Part shown: positions 1 through 8,656 of the stretch, one piece after another | Numbering within the stretch: the first letter of the stretch is position 1 | How the letters are laid out: each line of letters begins with the position of its first letter | NCBI GenBank assembly: GCA_022818765.1 | Contig: CP063810.1 | Location: forward strand, 707,309 to 771,308 | Direction of reading: 5' to 3' | From: Bordetella sp. | Lineage (GTDB): Bacteria > Pseudomonadota > Gammaproteobacteria > Burkholderiales > Burkholderiaceae_B | Length of the DNA: 64,000 nucleotides | The notes under the pieces: generated by a model | What the model was told of the DNA's origin: nothing | Seen by the model: only the letters and a program-made list of their open reading frames with translations | Database searches by the model: none | Made by a program: the position numbers and the translations under genes

Positions 1-726
1 GATTTTTTTATTGCAATTACCCTTCTTATTATACCATGTTTCCTAATTGTCTTGCAACCAGATTTAGGAACCGCTTTACTTGTTTTTATTGCTGGGGTTT
101 ATGTAATTTATTTTTCAGGCTTATCTTTTAAATTTTTATTTATACCTATTAGTATAGGGATATTAATTTTCTTAATGGTTTATGCATATCAAGATCAATT
201 ATGCAAACCTGAAGTAAATTGGTTTTTATTACATAAATATCAGAAAAATAGAATTTGTACATTATTGGATCCTAATTCAGATCCTTTGGGAAAAGGTTTC
301 CATACCGCTCAATCGGTTATTGCTGTTGGATCAGGTGGATTATATGGCAAAGGATATAAAAAAGGAACCCAAACTCAGTTAAATTTTATTCCAGAAAGAG
401 CTACAGATTTTGTATTTTCTGTATTTGCAGAAGAATTTGGTTTGTATGGTAGTATTTCTTTAATTTTTTTGTATGGACTTCTCATTATTCGTGGATTTTT
501 CATTGCAATTCATGCTAAATCAGAATTTGGTCGATTATTGGTAGCTGCATTAACTATGATGATTTTTACTTATGTATTTGTAAATTTAGGCATGGTTACA
601 GGAATTTTACCAATAGTTGGAATTCCTCTTCCATTTGTAAGTTATGGAGGAACAGCATTGCTTACAATGGGAATTTCTTGTGGAATAATGATGAATGTTA
701 GTAAGCATAAGCGATTAATATATTAG
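1..726 (+). CDS. rodA: RodA peptidoglycan glycosyltransferase, 5' end outside window
   Basis: The reading frame is open from base 1, so the start lies upstream of the window and only the C-terminal part (about 241 codons) is present. RodA is the SEDS-family inner-membrane polymerase that builds lateral-wall peptidoglycan together with a class B PBP. Visible signatures are LQPDLGTAL near the left edge, the extracellular loop segment around GSGGLYGKGY, and the C-terminal PFVSYGGTALLT, which is typical of RodA/FtsW; several hydrophobic helices are evident. RodA is preferred to FtsW because of the LGKGFHTAQS and KGTQTQLNFIPER stretches. It converges on the anion transporter gene, with a hairpin between the two stops. 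Confidence 0.93.
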   Translation, partial: DFFIAITLLIIPCFLIVLQPDLGTALLVFIAGVYVIYFSGLSFKFLFIPISIGILIFLMVYAYQDQLCKPEVNWFLLHKYQKNRICTLLDPNSDPLGKGFHTAQSVIAVGSGGLYGKGYKKGTQTQLNFIPERATDFVFSVFAEEFGLYGSISLIFLYGLLIIRGFFIAIHAKSEFGRLLVAALTMMIFTYVFVNLGMVTGILPIVGIPLPFVSYGGTALLTMGISCGIMMNVSKHKRLIY

Positions 727-754
727 ATATAAAAATTCGATTGTTTTTTATATC
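726..754. terminator. Hairpin between convergent rodA and anion transporter genes
   Basis: A 10-bp inverted repeat (gatataaaaa / tttttatatc) with a 9-base loop lies exactly between the two convergent stop codons, and one arm includes the transporter stop. A/T-rich stems with a T-run on both strands fit a bidirectional intrinsic terminator. The stem is weak, so this rests on position and symmetry. Confidence 0.45.
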
Positions 755-2238
755 CAACCTAGCCATTTCCAATAAGTTATGCTGAATAATACCATAACAA
801 GGTATCCTATTACAGTAATTAAAATTCCAATTGTCGCAAATTTTTTTGCGTTAAAGGTTCCTGTGCTCATGCAAATCATATTTTGAGGAGCATTAATTGG
901 AAGTATAAATCCATAACTTGTTGAAAAACCAAGCAGCATTATCAAACCAGTCCAGTCAAAGTCGTAAGGAATAGCTGTTAGTACTGCAATCATAATTGGT
1001 AATATTGAAGAAGCGAGTGCAGTTGCGCTAGCAAATCCTAGATGGATAATAATTAAAAAGGCACTTAAAATAGAAAAAATTTTCCAGGATTCAAGTTGAT
1101 CTAATCCAATGATTAATATTACTTGTTCTCCTAACCATTGAGCAGCTTGAGTACTCAATAAAGCTGATCCAAGACTTATTCCAACTCCAAATACCATGAG
1201 GGTTCCCCATGGAACACGAGCTTGAATATCTCTCCAAGACATTACACCAAATTTAGGTAAAATTAAAAATATTAAGCCTAAATATGTTGTAGATGTTGTA
1301 TCAAATTTATGGAGTTTTCCTTCTGTAAACCAAAGACAAAGCAATAAAAACGAAACAAATAGTAACCTTTTTTGTGATGAGGTTATTGGTCCTAAATTTT
1401 CCAAAGAATGATTCTGTATATCTTTATTGAGAAAAGAATTATTTTTTTCTGGCGGTAATATTTTGATAACAATCATAACTAAAATGACTGACATCATTAG
1501 AGACCAAGGAGCTCCTGCAATGAACCAATCGGACCAGGTAACTGTTTTTCCTAAAATTTTTTCCATAAATCCTACAGTAAGTAAATTTTGAGCAGCAGCA
1601 GTTTTAATTCCGATATTCCAAATACCTGTAGCGTGGGCAACAATAATCATGATACCAGCAGAAATATTTGAATTTTTATTTATATTTAAAGCTGTAATGA
1701 CTCCCATCATAATTGGAACTATTGCTGCACTACGCGCAGTAGAGCTAGGAACAAGTAAACTCAGAACAATTGTTACTATAATGCTTCCAATCATTATTCG
1801 CTTTGTACTAATTCCAATCTTTGTCAATGTAATAATTGCAATTCTTTTATCTAACCCAGTAAAATTCATAGCTGATGCAATAAATAATGCTCCAGCTACT
1901 AAAGCTAAGGCAGAATTAGAAAATCCAGCAAGTGCAATTGTCATTGCACAAGATGTTCCATATATCTCATTTGAATTTTCCAAAGTTGGAGAAGTTCCTA
2001 ATAAAAAAGCAATTAATGTTGTTATTATGATTGCACTTACTTCGTAAGAAACTGCTTCAGATATCCAAATGATTATCGAAAAAGCTAATATAGCCAGCAT
2101 TCGATGACCGGCAATTGGTAGAGTGCTGGATAATGGAAGATAAAGAATTCCAATAAGTGTAAAAATTCCTAAAATCAATCCAATTGGAAGAGATCTTTCT
2201 TTAATTATCCGCATAGCAATCGAAATTGATCCTGTCAT
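748..2238 (-). CDS. DASS-family anion:Na+ symporter (SLC13/CitT-like)
   Basis: This 496-residue, strongly hydrophobic protein has the layout of the divalent anion:Na+ symporter family, which imports dicarboxylates, citrate or sulfate with sodium. About 11-12 membrane helices can be read. The two family Na+/substrate signatures are recognisable as VPSSTARSAA in the first half and PINAPQNM in the second half. Family length is 460-500, so the gene looks complete. It starts at an ATG with SD-like AGGA upstream (atatatcctt on the plus strand). It stands alone, divergent from nothing and convergent with rodA. In a reduced symbiont it would plausibly import host C4-dicarboxylates or citrate as carbon source. 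Substrate cannot be decided from sequence. Confidence 0.85.
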   Translation of the reverse strand: MTGSISIAMRIIKERSLPIGLILGIFTLIGILYLPLSSTLPIAGHRMLAILAFSIIIWISEAVSYEVSAIIITTLIAFLLGTSPTLENSNEIYGTSCAMTIALAGFSNSALALVAGALFIASAMNFTGLDKRIAIITLTKIGISTKRIMIGSIIVTIVLSLLVPSSTARSAAIVPIMMGVITALNINKNSNISAGIMIIVAHATGIWNIGIKTAAAQNLLTVGFMEKILGKTVTWSDWFIAGAPWSLMMSVILVMIVIKILPPEKNNSFLNKDIQNHSLENLGPITSSQKRLLFVSFLLLCLWFTEGKLHKFDTTSTTYLGLIFLILPKFGVMSWRDIQARVPWGTLMVFGVGISLGSALLSTQAAQWLGEQVILIIGLDQLESWKIFSILSAFLIIIHLGFASATALASSILPIMIAVLTAIPYDFDWTGLIMLLGFSTSYGFILPINAPQNMICMSTGTFNAKKFATIGILITVIGYLVMVLFSITYWKWLGWI

Positions 2239-2445
2239 ATATATCCTTTAATTCAATTATTCAATCAGTAACAGAGTTATAATTTTTTACAATTGCGATT
2301 GTATTCGACGAATAAAATTTCGAACTTTTTAATAGATTTATTTTATAAAAAGGAAGTAAAAAATCATTTTTAATAAATTTTTTTGAAGAATAAAGATTAA
2401 CCAACATATTTCAAAATTCATTTTTTCTAAAATTGGGTAAAATCT

Positions 2446-3340
2446 TTATTTCCATATTATTTTTGTCCCCGTTGAGTTTTTATTAAATAATACTTCAGAA
2501 AGTAAACAATGTTTTACTCGACCATCTACTATGTGAACTGATCCAACACCATTCTTTGCTGCATTTAAGGAAGATTGTATCTTTGGTATCATTCCATCAG
2601 AAATGGTACCATTTTCAATAAGTTTATCGATGCTTGTTAATGATAAATGAGTTAACAAGGACCCATTTTTATCTACAACACCTACTGTATTTGTCATTAT
2701 TAATAAAATTTCAGCCTTGAGAACCTCTGCAATTTTTGCAGCAACTATATCCGCATTAATATTATATGCAGTTCCCGATTCACAATATCCAATAGGTGAA
2801 ATAACAGGAATCAATTGGTTATTTTGCAAAGTTTTAATAAATGATTCATTAATAAAAGTTATTTCTCCAACAAATCCTATGTCGATTTTTGATAGTGGTT
2901 CTTCATTTTTTATTAATTTTTTTGCCTGAATTAAATTGCCATCTTTACCTGTTAATCCAATAGCTTGTGCACCAAATTGATTAATATTCATTACGATATC
3001 TTGTTGTACTTGACCCCTAGAACCCATTCTACTACCTCTATTGTTTCAGCATCTGTGATTCTAATTCCATTAACAAATTTTACTTTCTTTCCAATTCGAT
3101 TAAGAGCTTTTTCAATTTGAGGAGCCCCTCCATGAACTACAATTGGATTTAAACCTAGAAATTTTAGGAAAGCAATATCATGAGCAAAACTATTTTGTAA
3201 AGATGAATTCATCATTGCATTCCCCCATATTTAATAACAATTGTCTTTCCATGAAGTTTCCTTATGGAAGGAAAGATTTCAGAAAGAATTGAAACTTTTT
3301 CAAGAGAAGACATAAGTTTTGTATTTGAATCGCTAATCAT
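2446..3340 (-). CDS. argB: Acetylglutamate kinase, interrupted by two frameshifts
   Basis: ArgB phosphorylates N-acetylglutamate, the second step of arginine synthesis. Three adjoining minus-strand frames join into one protein. The first is an N-terminal part (ATG at 3340) containing [11 protein letters not shown]. The second covers roughly 3215-3010 with [14 protein letters not shown]. The third is the C-terminal part from about 3010 to the stop, with GLTGKDGNL and DGMIPK. The breaks fall at a C5 run (3222-3226) and a C4 run (3014-3017); one extra base at each restores a continuous 298-residue protein, the normal ArgB length, with no internal stop. That pattern argues for sequencing error or recent mutation rather than long decay. 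As read, the gene is broken. Confidence 0.85.
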
Positions 3341-3628
3341 AAAATTGTAAGTAAAAATTGAATAGTTATAATTTTAATAATGAGAAAATTCAGTATTCTA
3401 ATGTAATTCTAAAATTTTAAAAGCTAATTTTTTAAATAAAAATTCAAAAAATAGAAAAAGATTTTTGATACTAATTTAGAAAGCAGTAAAATGATACATT
3501 TTTCTAGAATTCTAATTTTGTTTTAAGCATATTTCTTGATATAAGATTTCAAAAAATTCAATATTATGATTTCTATCATATCAATTTAGTAATTTGTTTT
3601 TCTTTTCTTAAAAAAAATAAAAACAGAG

Positions 3629-4288
3629 TTAATGAATTTTATGAGATTTAACTTTAGAGAAATTAGATAAACCTAATCGATTAGCTTCTTCTTGACTAAT
3701 ATATTCGAAAAATTTAACAACTTGATTTACCCCATTTATGTTAGAAACTATTAATGCTGCTTTCTTTCCTTCTTCATGAGTTACTAATCCCATTAAATAA
3801 ACAGTATCTCGATCAATAACAGCATTTATTATTCTATATTGCATTTTAGCACTTAAAATGGATTTAATTTTAGATTCTATCCAAGTCTCACTGGATCTTT
3901 GAGCTATACTAGCAATAGGTCTAATTTTCATCTGATTATTGACAGAGATAACATTTTCAACTGACTGAGCTAGTGTAGTTGCAATCTTTTTAGACTGTTC
4001 ACTGTCTACATCCCCAGTTAATAATAATCTGCGATTATAAGAATTAGCAATAATACGATTTGTATTATGATTTAATTTTTTCATAACTCTTTTTCCTATT
4101 TTTAACTCAATATTTTTATCTTCAAGCTGGGTTCCAGCTGTTCGACGGTCAGAAACTACAATAGCAGCAGTCACTGCTGCGCTTCCAATAATAACTGGAG
4201 TACATGCTCCTATAGCAAGAAAGTTAGAAATATAGAAAATATTAAGAAATATAAATTTTGTAATGTTTTTAGGTAATATAAACATCAT
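3629..4288 (-). CDS. dolP: BON-domain outer-membrane lipoprotein DolP (YraP)
   Basis: This 219-residue protein starts with a hydrophobic signal ending in a lipobox (FLAIGAC, Cys about residue 29). Two BON domains follow, about residues 60-125 (LLLTGDVDSEQSKK) and 140-200 (VYLMGLVTHEEGKK). DolP is an outer-membrane lipoprotein that supports envelope integrity. It is divergent from rsmI, as in other beta-proteobacteria. In relatives as I remember them, yraN and a SIS-domain gene (gmhA/diaA) sit between them; here only about 280 bases of non-coding DNA remain, so those genes appear lost from this position. Confidence 0.85.
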   Translation of the reverse strand: MMFILPKNITKFIFLNIFYISNFLAIGACTPVIIGSAAVTAAIVVSDRRTAGTQLEDKNIELKIGKRVMKKLNHNTNRIIANSYNRRLLLTGDVDSEQSKKIATTLAQSVENVISVNNQMKIRPIASIAQRSSETWIESKIKSILSAKMQYRIINAVIDRDTVYLMGLVTHEEGKKAALIVSNINGVNQVVKFFEYISQEEANRLGLSNFSKVKSHKIH

Positions 4289-4570
4289 TCGAGTTCCATG
4301 ATTAATAGTTATCTTATTGCTGTTAATAGAAAATTAAATAGCGATTAATTTCCTATTAATGATATTTTTAAATTGTAAAATACAGTTAAATTGTATTTAG
4401 TTTAACTATAATAAATGTGGTAAAAGAATTGATCAAAAATCAGTAAACATGTTTACTTTAATTTTTAAAAATATAAATATCAATTAATGATGTAATTAAG
4501 TATTTTGAATAATAAAGAATTTCATTTTCTATTCCAAAATTGACAATAAATACTGAACTAATTTTTAATT

Positions 4571-5527
4571 ATGAATACTTTTTCAAAAAAAAATGAAATT
4601 CTTTTTAAAATTTTTGATCGATTAGAAAATCAATCCTGGCCAGATTCTTCTCTTTATGTAGTAGCTACTCCAATTGGAAATCTAGCAGACATGAATCTAA
4701 GAGCTTGGGAAGCATTAATGCGTGCTGATTTTATTGCGGTTGAAAATATGCGTGTTAGTCGAATTTTACTGGATTTTTGGGGGATAAAAACTCCATTAAT
4801 TATTGCTAATAAACATAATGAAGCAACTGTTGCAGAACTTATTTGTAATTATCTGCAAAAGAGAAATAGGTTAGCATTAATTTCCGATGCAGGAGCTCCT
4901 GGTATTAGTGATCCAGGAGGACGTATTGTTTCTTTAGTAAGAAAATTTGGATATAGAGTTATACCTATTCCAGGAGCGAATTCTGTTGTTACAGCTTTAA
5001 TGGGCAGTGGTATTACTACAGATAAAAATCCATCTTATGCTTTTGCTGGATTTATACCAAAAAGATATTCAGAAAAAATTAGTTGGTTGCGTTTTTGGTG
5101 TAATTTTTCAATACCTATAGTTATGTTTGAAACTCCAAAAAGATTGATACATAGTTTGGAAGATTTATTACTCATTTGTGGACAATCTCGATTATTAACT
5201 ATAGCACGAGAATTAACTAAATGTTTTGAACATATTAGTAGTTTAAAATTGGGTGATATTCAAGAATGGGTACACAAAGAGAAAAATCAGCAGAGAGGGG
5301 AATTTGTTTTAATTTTACACCCAATAGAGCATAATATACAGCAAAAATACCCGGAGAAATTTGATTTTAAAATTGATTCCCTTTTAAATATTCTTTTGGA
5401 AGAAATGTCTATTCCGAATGCTGTAAAAATAGCAATTAAGTTAACAGGCTTATCACATAAAGATTTATATGCACAGGCACTTATGTGCAAAAATCATAAT
5501 AATATAAGAAATTATAAAGAGACTTAA
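4571..5527 (+). CDS. rsmI: 16S rRNA 2'-O-methyltransferase RsmI
   Basis: RsmI methylates the 2'-O of C1402 of 16S rRNA using SAM. The 318-residue protein has the tetrapyrrole-methylase fold signatures VVATPIGNLADMNLRA near residue 30, the AVENMRVSR segment (usually AEDTR), LISDAGAPGISDPG around residue 105, and PIPGANSVVTAL. Length is slightly longer than usual (about 280-300) through an N-terminal extension of about 25 residues before the conserved core. ATG is at 4571. It converges on ptsN. The AEDTR-type motif reads VENMR, a small departure from the family consensus. Confidence 0.92.
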   Translation: MNTFSKKNEILFKIFDRLENQSWPDSSLYVVATPIGNLADMNLRAWEALMRADFIAVENMRVSRILLDFWGIKTPLIIANKHNEATVAELICNYLQKRNRLALISDAGAPGISDPGGRIVSLVRKFGYRVIPIPGANSVVTALMGSGITTDKNPSYAFAGFIPKRYSEKISWLRFWCNFSIPIVMFETPKRLIHSLEDLLLICGQSRLLTIARELTKCFEHISSLKLGDIQEWVHKEKNQQRGEFVLILHPIEHNIQQKYPEKFDFKIDSLLNILLEEMSIPNAVKIAIKLTGLSHKDLYAQALMCKNHNNIRNYKET

Positions 5528-5536
5528 TTTATAATT
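5510..5536 (+). terminator. Putative intrinsic terminator of rsmI
   Basis: A 9-bp perfect inverted repeat (aattataaa / tttataatt, loop of 9) overlaps the rsmI stop codon and is followed by tctgttttt. The all-A/T stem is weak, but the position and trailing T-run fit a terminator. Confidence 0.4.
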
Positions 5537-5695
5537 TCTGTTTTTGATTTCAAGCGTTAGCAAAACAATGGAATATTAAATTCTAAAAATGTATATTTTA
5601 TCTTTGATAAATTGCTCATATTTTATAATAGGAGAATACATTAAATTTAGTGATCGGGATTATAAATAAAATGGGCAATCTATTATTATAAAATG

Positions 5696-6157
5696 CTAAA
5701 CTAATTTCCCTGTTGTAAGCATTCGATGAACTATGAATTGCTCTTTTTCTATTATTAATGCTTTTCTCAGTATTTTACTTGATAAAATCTGAGCAAATGT
5801 TGCTAGAATATCTAAATGATATGCTGTTGCTTTTTCTGGAATTAAAAGAGCTAAAACTAATTTAACAGGTTTTTTATCAGCAGAATCGAAGTTAATTGAA
5901 TTTTTAAATCTGATAAATATAGCCAATGCATAGTTTAAATTTTTAATTCGTCCATGCGGAATAGCAACATGCTCTCCCAATGCTGTGGATCCTAACCGTT
6001 CACGAGAAATAAGACTATCAAAGACTACAGATCTTGCTAACCCATGATGATTCTCAAAGAACAAGCCCGCTTGTTCAAAAGCCCGTTTTTTGCTCGTAAC
6101 AGATAAATCGAGAATAACATTTTTTACAGGCATAATTCGTGATAAAAATTCATACAT
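5696..6157 (-). CDS. ptsN: PTS IIA-Ntr regulatory protein PtsN
   Basis: A 153-residue EIIA-Ntr domain protein. The phosphoacceptor histidine lies in HVAIPHGRIKN, and RERLGSTALGEH precedes it, both diagnostic of PtsN. It is the terminal phosphate acceptor of the nitrogen PTS and regulates K+ transport and other targets by direct binding. In relatives it follows lptB-rpoN-hpf; here only 78 bases separate it from lptB and both rpoN and hpf are absent from the interval. The gene is complete with ATG at 6157. It probably shares a transcript with lptCAB upstream. Confidence 0.9.
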   Translation of the reverse strand: MYEFLSRIMPVKNVILDLSVTSKKRAFEQAGLFFENHHGLARSVVFDSLISRERLGSTALGEHVAIPHGRIKNLNYALAIFIRFKNSINFDSADKKPVKLVLALLIPEKATAYHLDILATFAQILSSKILRKALIIEKEQFIVHRMLTTGKLV

Positions 6158-6235
6158 TTAATGTTTATGGTATAATATAATGGTATTAAAATAATTCATA
6201 TAAAAAAGAAAAATCCATTGATTAATAAAAGATGC

Positions 6236-7021
6236 TTACATGTAGAAATTATTTCCTAAATAAATATTTTGAACAAGTTTGTTATGAACAATTTCATTAG
6301 GAGTTCCATTAATAAGGACTTTGCCTTCGTTAATTATATAAGCGCGATCACATATTTTTAAAGTTTCACGAACATTATGATCTGTGATTAAAATTCCTAT
6401 TCCACGATTCTTTAAAAAAGAAATAATTCGTTGAATATCAATAATAGAAATAGGATCTACACCATAAAAAGGTTCATCAAGAAGTATAAATCGAGGATTT
6501 GTAGCTAAAGTTCGAGCTATTTCAACTCGACGACGTTCTCCACCAGATAAAGAAGAACCCATACTTTTGCAAATATGTTGAATTTGTAAATCACTTAATA
6601 AAATATCCACTTGTTTATCAATTTCTGACTGAGTAAAACGTTTACCATAATTATCGAATTGTAATTCTAAAATTGCTTGAATATTTTGTTTAACAGTTAA
6701 ACGGCGAAATATAGAAACATCCTGAGGTAGATAAGATAAACCTATTTCTGCTCTTTTATAAATAGGGGTTTTCGTGATTATTTTGCCATCAATCTCTATA
6801 TTTCCAGAATCTACAGAGATTAATCCCATGATCATATAAAAGCTAGTAGTTTTCCCTGCACCATTAGGACCTAAGAGACCTATAATTTCCCCTGTATTTA
6901 CAGATATGGAAATATTTTCAACAATTACCCGTTTTTCATAGACTTTTCTTAAATTTTTTGCGCAAAGTGAACTATAAGAATTAATTCTTGTTAATGATGG
7001 AATTTGTTTTATCGAATTCAT
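6236..7021 (-). CDS. lptB: LPS export ABC transporter ATPase LptB
   Basis: ATPase of the LptB2FGC complex, which extracts lipopolysaccharide from the inner membrane and drives it to the outer membrane. The 261-residue protein shows Walker [17 protein letters not shown]-loop LPQDVSIFR, signature [16 protein letters not shown], Walker [14 protein letters not shown] and switch-[12 protein letters not shown]. It is the third gene of the lptC-lptA-lptB series on the minus strand. Length is about 20 residues longer than the E. coli protein because of an N-terminal extension before the conserved ABC core. Confidence 0.96.
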   Translation of the reverse strand: MNSIKQIPSLTRINSYSSLCAKNLRKVYEKRVIVENISISVNTGEIIGLLGPNGAGKTTSFYMIMGLISVDSGNIEIDGKIITKTPIYKRAEIGLSYLPQDVSIFRRLTVKQNIQAILELQFDNYGKRFTQSEIDKQVDILLSDLQIQHICKSMGSSLSGGERRRVEIARTLATNPRFILLDEPFYGVDPISIIDIQRIISFLKNRGIGILITDHNVRETLKICDRAYIINEGKVLINGTPNEIVHNKLVQNIYLGNNFYM

Positions 7022-7059
7022 AAATCAAAGTAAGGAAAAATAAATTTTTACCCATGTTG

Positions 7060-7560
7060 TTATGGTTCTTGAACCATTTTTCGAAAATCATGCTGTGTAT
7101 GATATTTATCAATAGATTGAAAATAAATGATTATATTTCCTTCAATGTATTCAATGATTCTATCTTGAAAATATCTTGTTATTATTGCGTTTCCAATTAA
7201 TGAAAGCTTACCTGTTTGAAAATCTAATTCAAGTTTAGAACTATTTCCTTTAATTAATTCTGATTTTTTTAAATTGTTAATATAGAAAATAACAGATTTA
7301 TTTTTATTTTTAGCTTCTGCTGTAGCTAATTGATTGCCATTTATATGTTCATAAATATTCATTTTATCAGCATATAGAGATATTGATTCATAGAAACAAA
7401 TCACATTACCAATGAAGAATTTTTCTTTTTTAGAATTATCAAAAAGCAAACTATCAGAATAAATGTGAACAGCGGGCATTTCCGATGTGTTAGATTGAGC
7501 ACAACAGAATTGTGAGTTGATGAATAAATATATAAATATAAAAGAAATGAAATAGTTCAT
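7060..7560 (-). CDS. lptA: LPS transport periplasmic protein LptA
   Basis: LptA forms the periplasmic beta-jellyroll bridge that carries LPS between LptC and LptD. The 166-residue product has a signal peptide (hydrophobic run FISFIFIYLFINS, cleavage after about CCA). An OstA-like repeat region follows, with IYSDSLLFDNSKKEKFFIGNV and the second half ending GNIIIYF. Sequence is diverged, so the call leans on the flanking genes: its ATG overlaps the lptC stop (ATGA) and lptB lies 38 bases downstream. Confidence 0.85.
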   Translation of the reverse strand: MNYFISFIFIYLFINSQFCCAQSNTSEMPAVHIYSDSLLFDNSKKEKFFIGNVICFYESISLYADKMNIYEHINGNQLATAEAKNKNKSVIFYINNLKKSELIKGNSSKLELDFQTGKLSLIGNAIITRYFQDRIIEYIEGNIIIYFQSIDKYHTQHDFRKMVQEP

Positions 7561-8168
7561 GAACCTGTATTTGCTTTATAGATCTTATAACTTTTATTAT
7601 TTTTTTGAATTTCAGCTTGACTAGAATTTAGAATTCTAAATTGATTTTTTTGTCCGTCAAAAGTCATTCCTTTTCCAGAAATTTTTAGATTTTCTTTAAA
7701 GATATTAACTCTCATATCTGTGTATACCATATCTTTTTCAGGATAGATATGAAATTCTTCTCCTTGTATTTTTACTGGATTATCATCTTGAGATTTTTTT
7801 CGAAAAATTTGTACATCATTTTTCAGAATAATCTTCTTCCAATTTTCTTCTATAATTCCATCACATGCACTTGTGATCATTAACCATTCATTCATTTTAG
7901 TATTAATAATTATTGGGTTCTTTATATGATAGATATCATTCATCAACTCATGTTTGAAAAAAGTCCCGCTTAAATAATGAGATAAATTTCCATGGAAATT
8001 TATTATTAAAATTTTAAAATTTTCTCCCGATTCATCTAATTTTTTAGTATTGGTGTTATCAATATTTTCTTGTAAAAAATATTGATAGTTAAAGTTTAAA
8101 ATATAAAGAGAAAAACACAATAAAATTATAAAAAAGAAGGAGATGATAGGATATAAAGAATTTTTCAC
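7557..8168 (-). CDS. lptC: LPS export protein LptC
   Basis: LptC is the bitopic inner-membrane component that receives LPS from LptB2FG and hands it to LptA. The 203-residue protein has one N-terminal membrane helix (about residues 7-27) and a periplasmic beta-rich domain. Motifs such as VKIQGEEFHIYPEKDMVYT and KGMTFDGQKNQFRIL match the family pattern. It is the first gene of lptC-lptA-lptB with translational overlap into lptA. In relatives kdsD and kdsC precede it; only a trace of kdsD may survive upstream. Confidence 0.85.
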   Translation of the reverse strand: MKNSLYPIISFFFIILLCFSLYILNFNYQYFLQENIDNTNTKKLDESGENFKILIINFHGNLSHYLSGTFFKHELMNDIYHIKNPIIINTKMNEWLMITSACDGIIEENWKKIILKNDVQIFRKKSQDDNPVKIQGEEFHIYPEKDMVYTDMRVNIFKENLKISGKGMTFDGQKNQFRILNSSQAEIQKNNKSYKIYKANTGS

Positions 8169-8189
8169 ATTACATAGATCTTTAAAATA

Positions 8190-8325
8190 TTAACTATCAA
8201 AGAAAGTATTATACTTTATATGAATTTTATCACTATGCATTATTTCTGAAATATCTGTAGAAATAGCTTTTCCAAAGAGAACAAGATCATAAATATTTCT
8301 CTGTTAATATAAGCGATTCCTAATA
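8190..8325 (-). pseudogene. Possible remnant of kdsD (arabinose-5-phosphate isomerase)
   Basis: Within an otherwise gene-free 488-base stretch (8169-8656), minus-strand frames read LILTEKY, then after a shift DLVLFGKAIS, TDISEIMHSDKIHI, and a stop at 8190. This resembles the KdsD junction between the SIS domain and the first CBS domain (LL.AR.F..DFA..HPGGALGR.LL..V.DIMH.GD.IP) with the HPGG segment deleted. kdsD lies upstream of lptC in relatives, so position agrees. The match is short and made by eye. Confidence 0.33.
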
Positions 8326-8656
8326 ATTCATACGTTGAAATTTAATAGAATATTTATTATTTTTATGAAATTTTTTTAGAAAAATTTGTTCATATCTCAT
8401 ATGATCGTACCAATTACAAGATTCTATAAATTATATTTTTTAATGGTGAAAATTTTTCATATATAAATATCAAATGTCTTTATCTAGAATTTATTTCTGT
8501 TAGACTCCAGAATGAGAGATTATTTAATCACTTGCACTTCAAAAACAGATCCTAAAGAATTTTTTAAATTTAAAATCGAGTTTTTTATCTCCCTAATATT
8601 TTTTAATTTTCTGCCTAAATTTTGAAATTTTTAAAGAAAAAACAAATTGGATTGTT
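8326..8656. other. Non-coding stretch upstream of cydA
   Basis: No open frame or RNA gene is recognisable. It must carry the cydA promoter, but I could not pick out a convincing -35/-10 pair; TTGCAC near 8534 is the best -35-like hexamer. A polyA-rich run precedes the cydA ATG and there is no strong Shine-Dalgarno sequence. Confidence 0.5.

Noticed and set aside
1649..2047. 132-codon plus-strand ORF opposite the anion transporter
   Set aside because: It lies wholly antisense to a well-supported membrane protein, its residues show no family features, and it is explained by the codon bias of the real gene.
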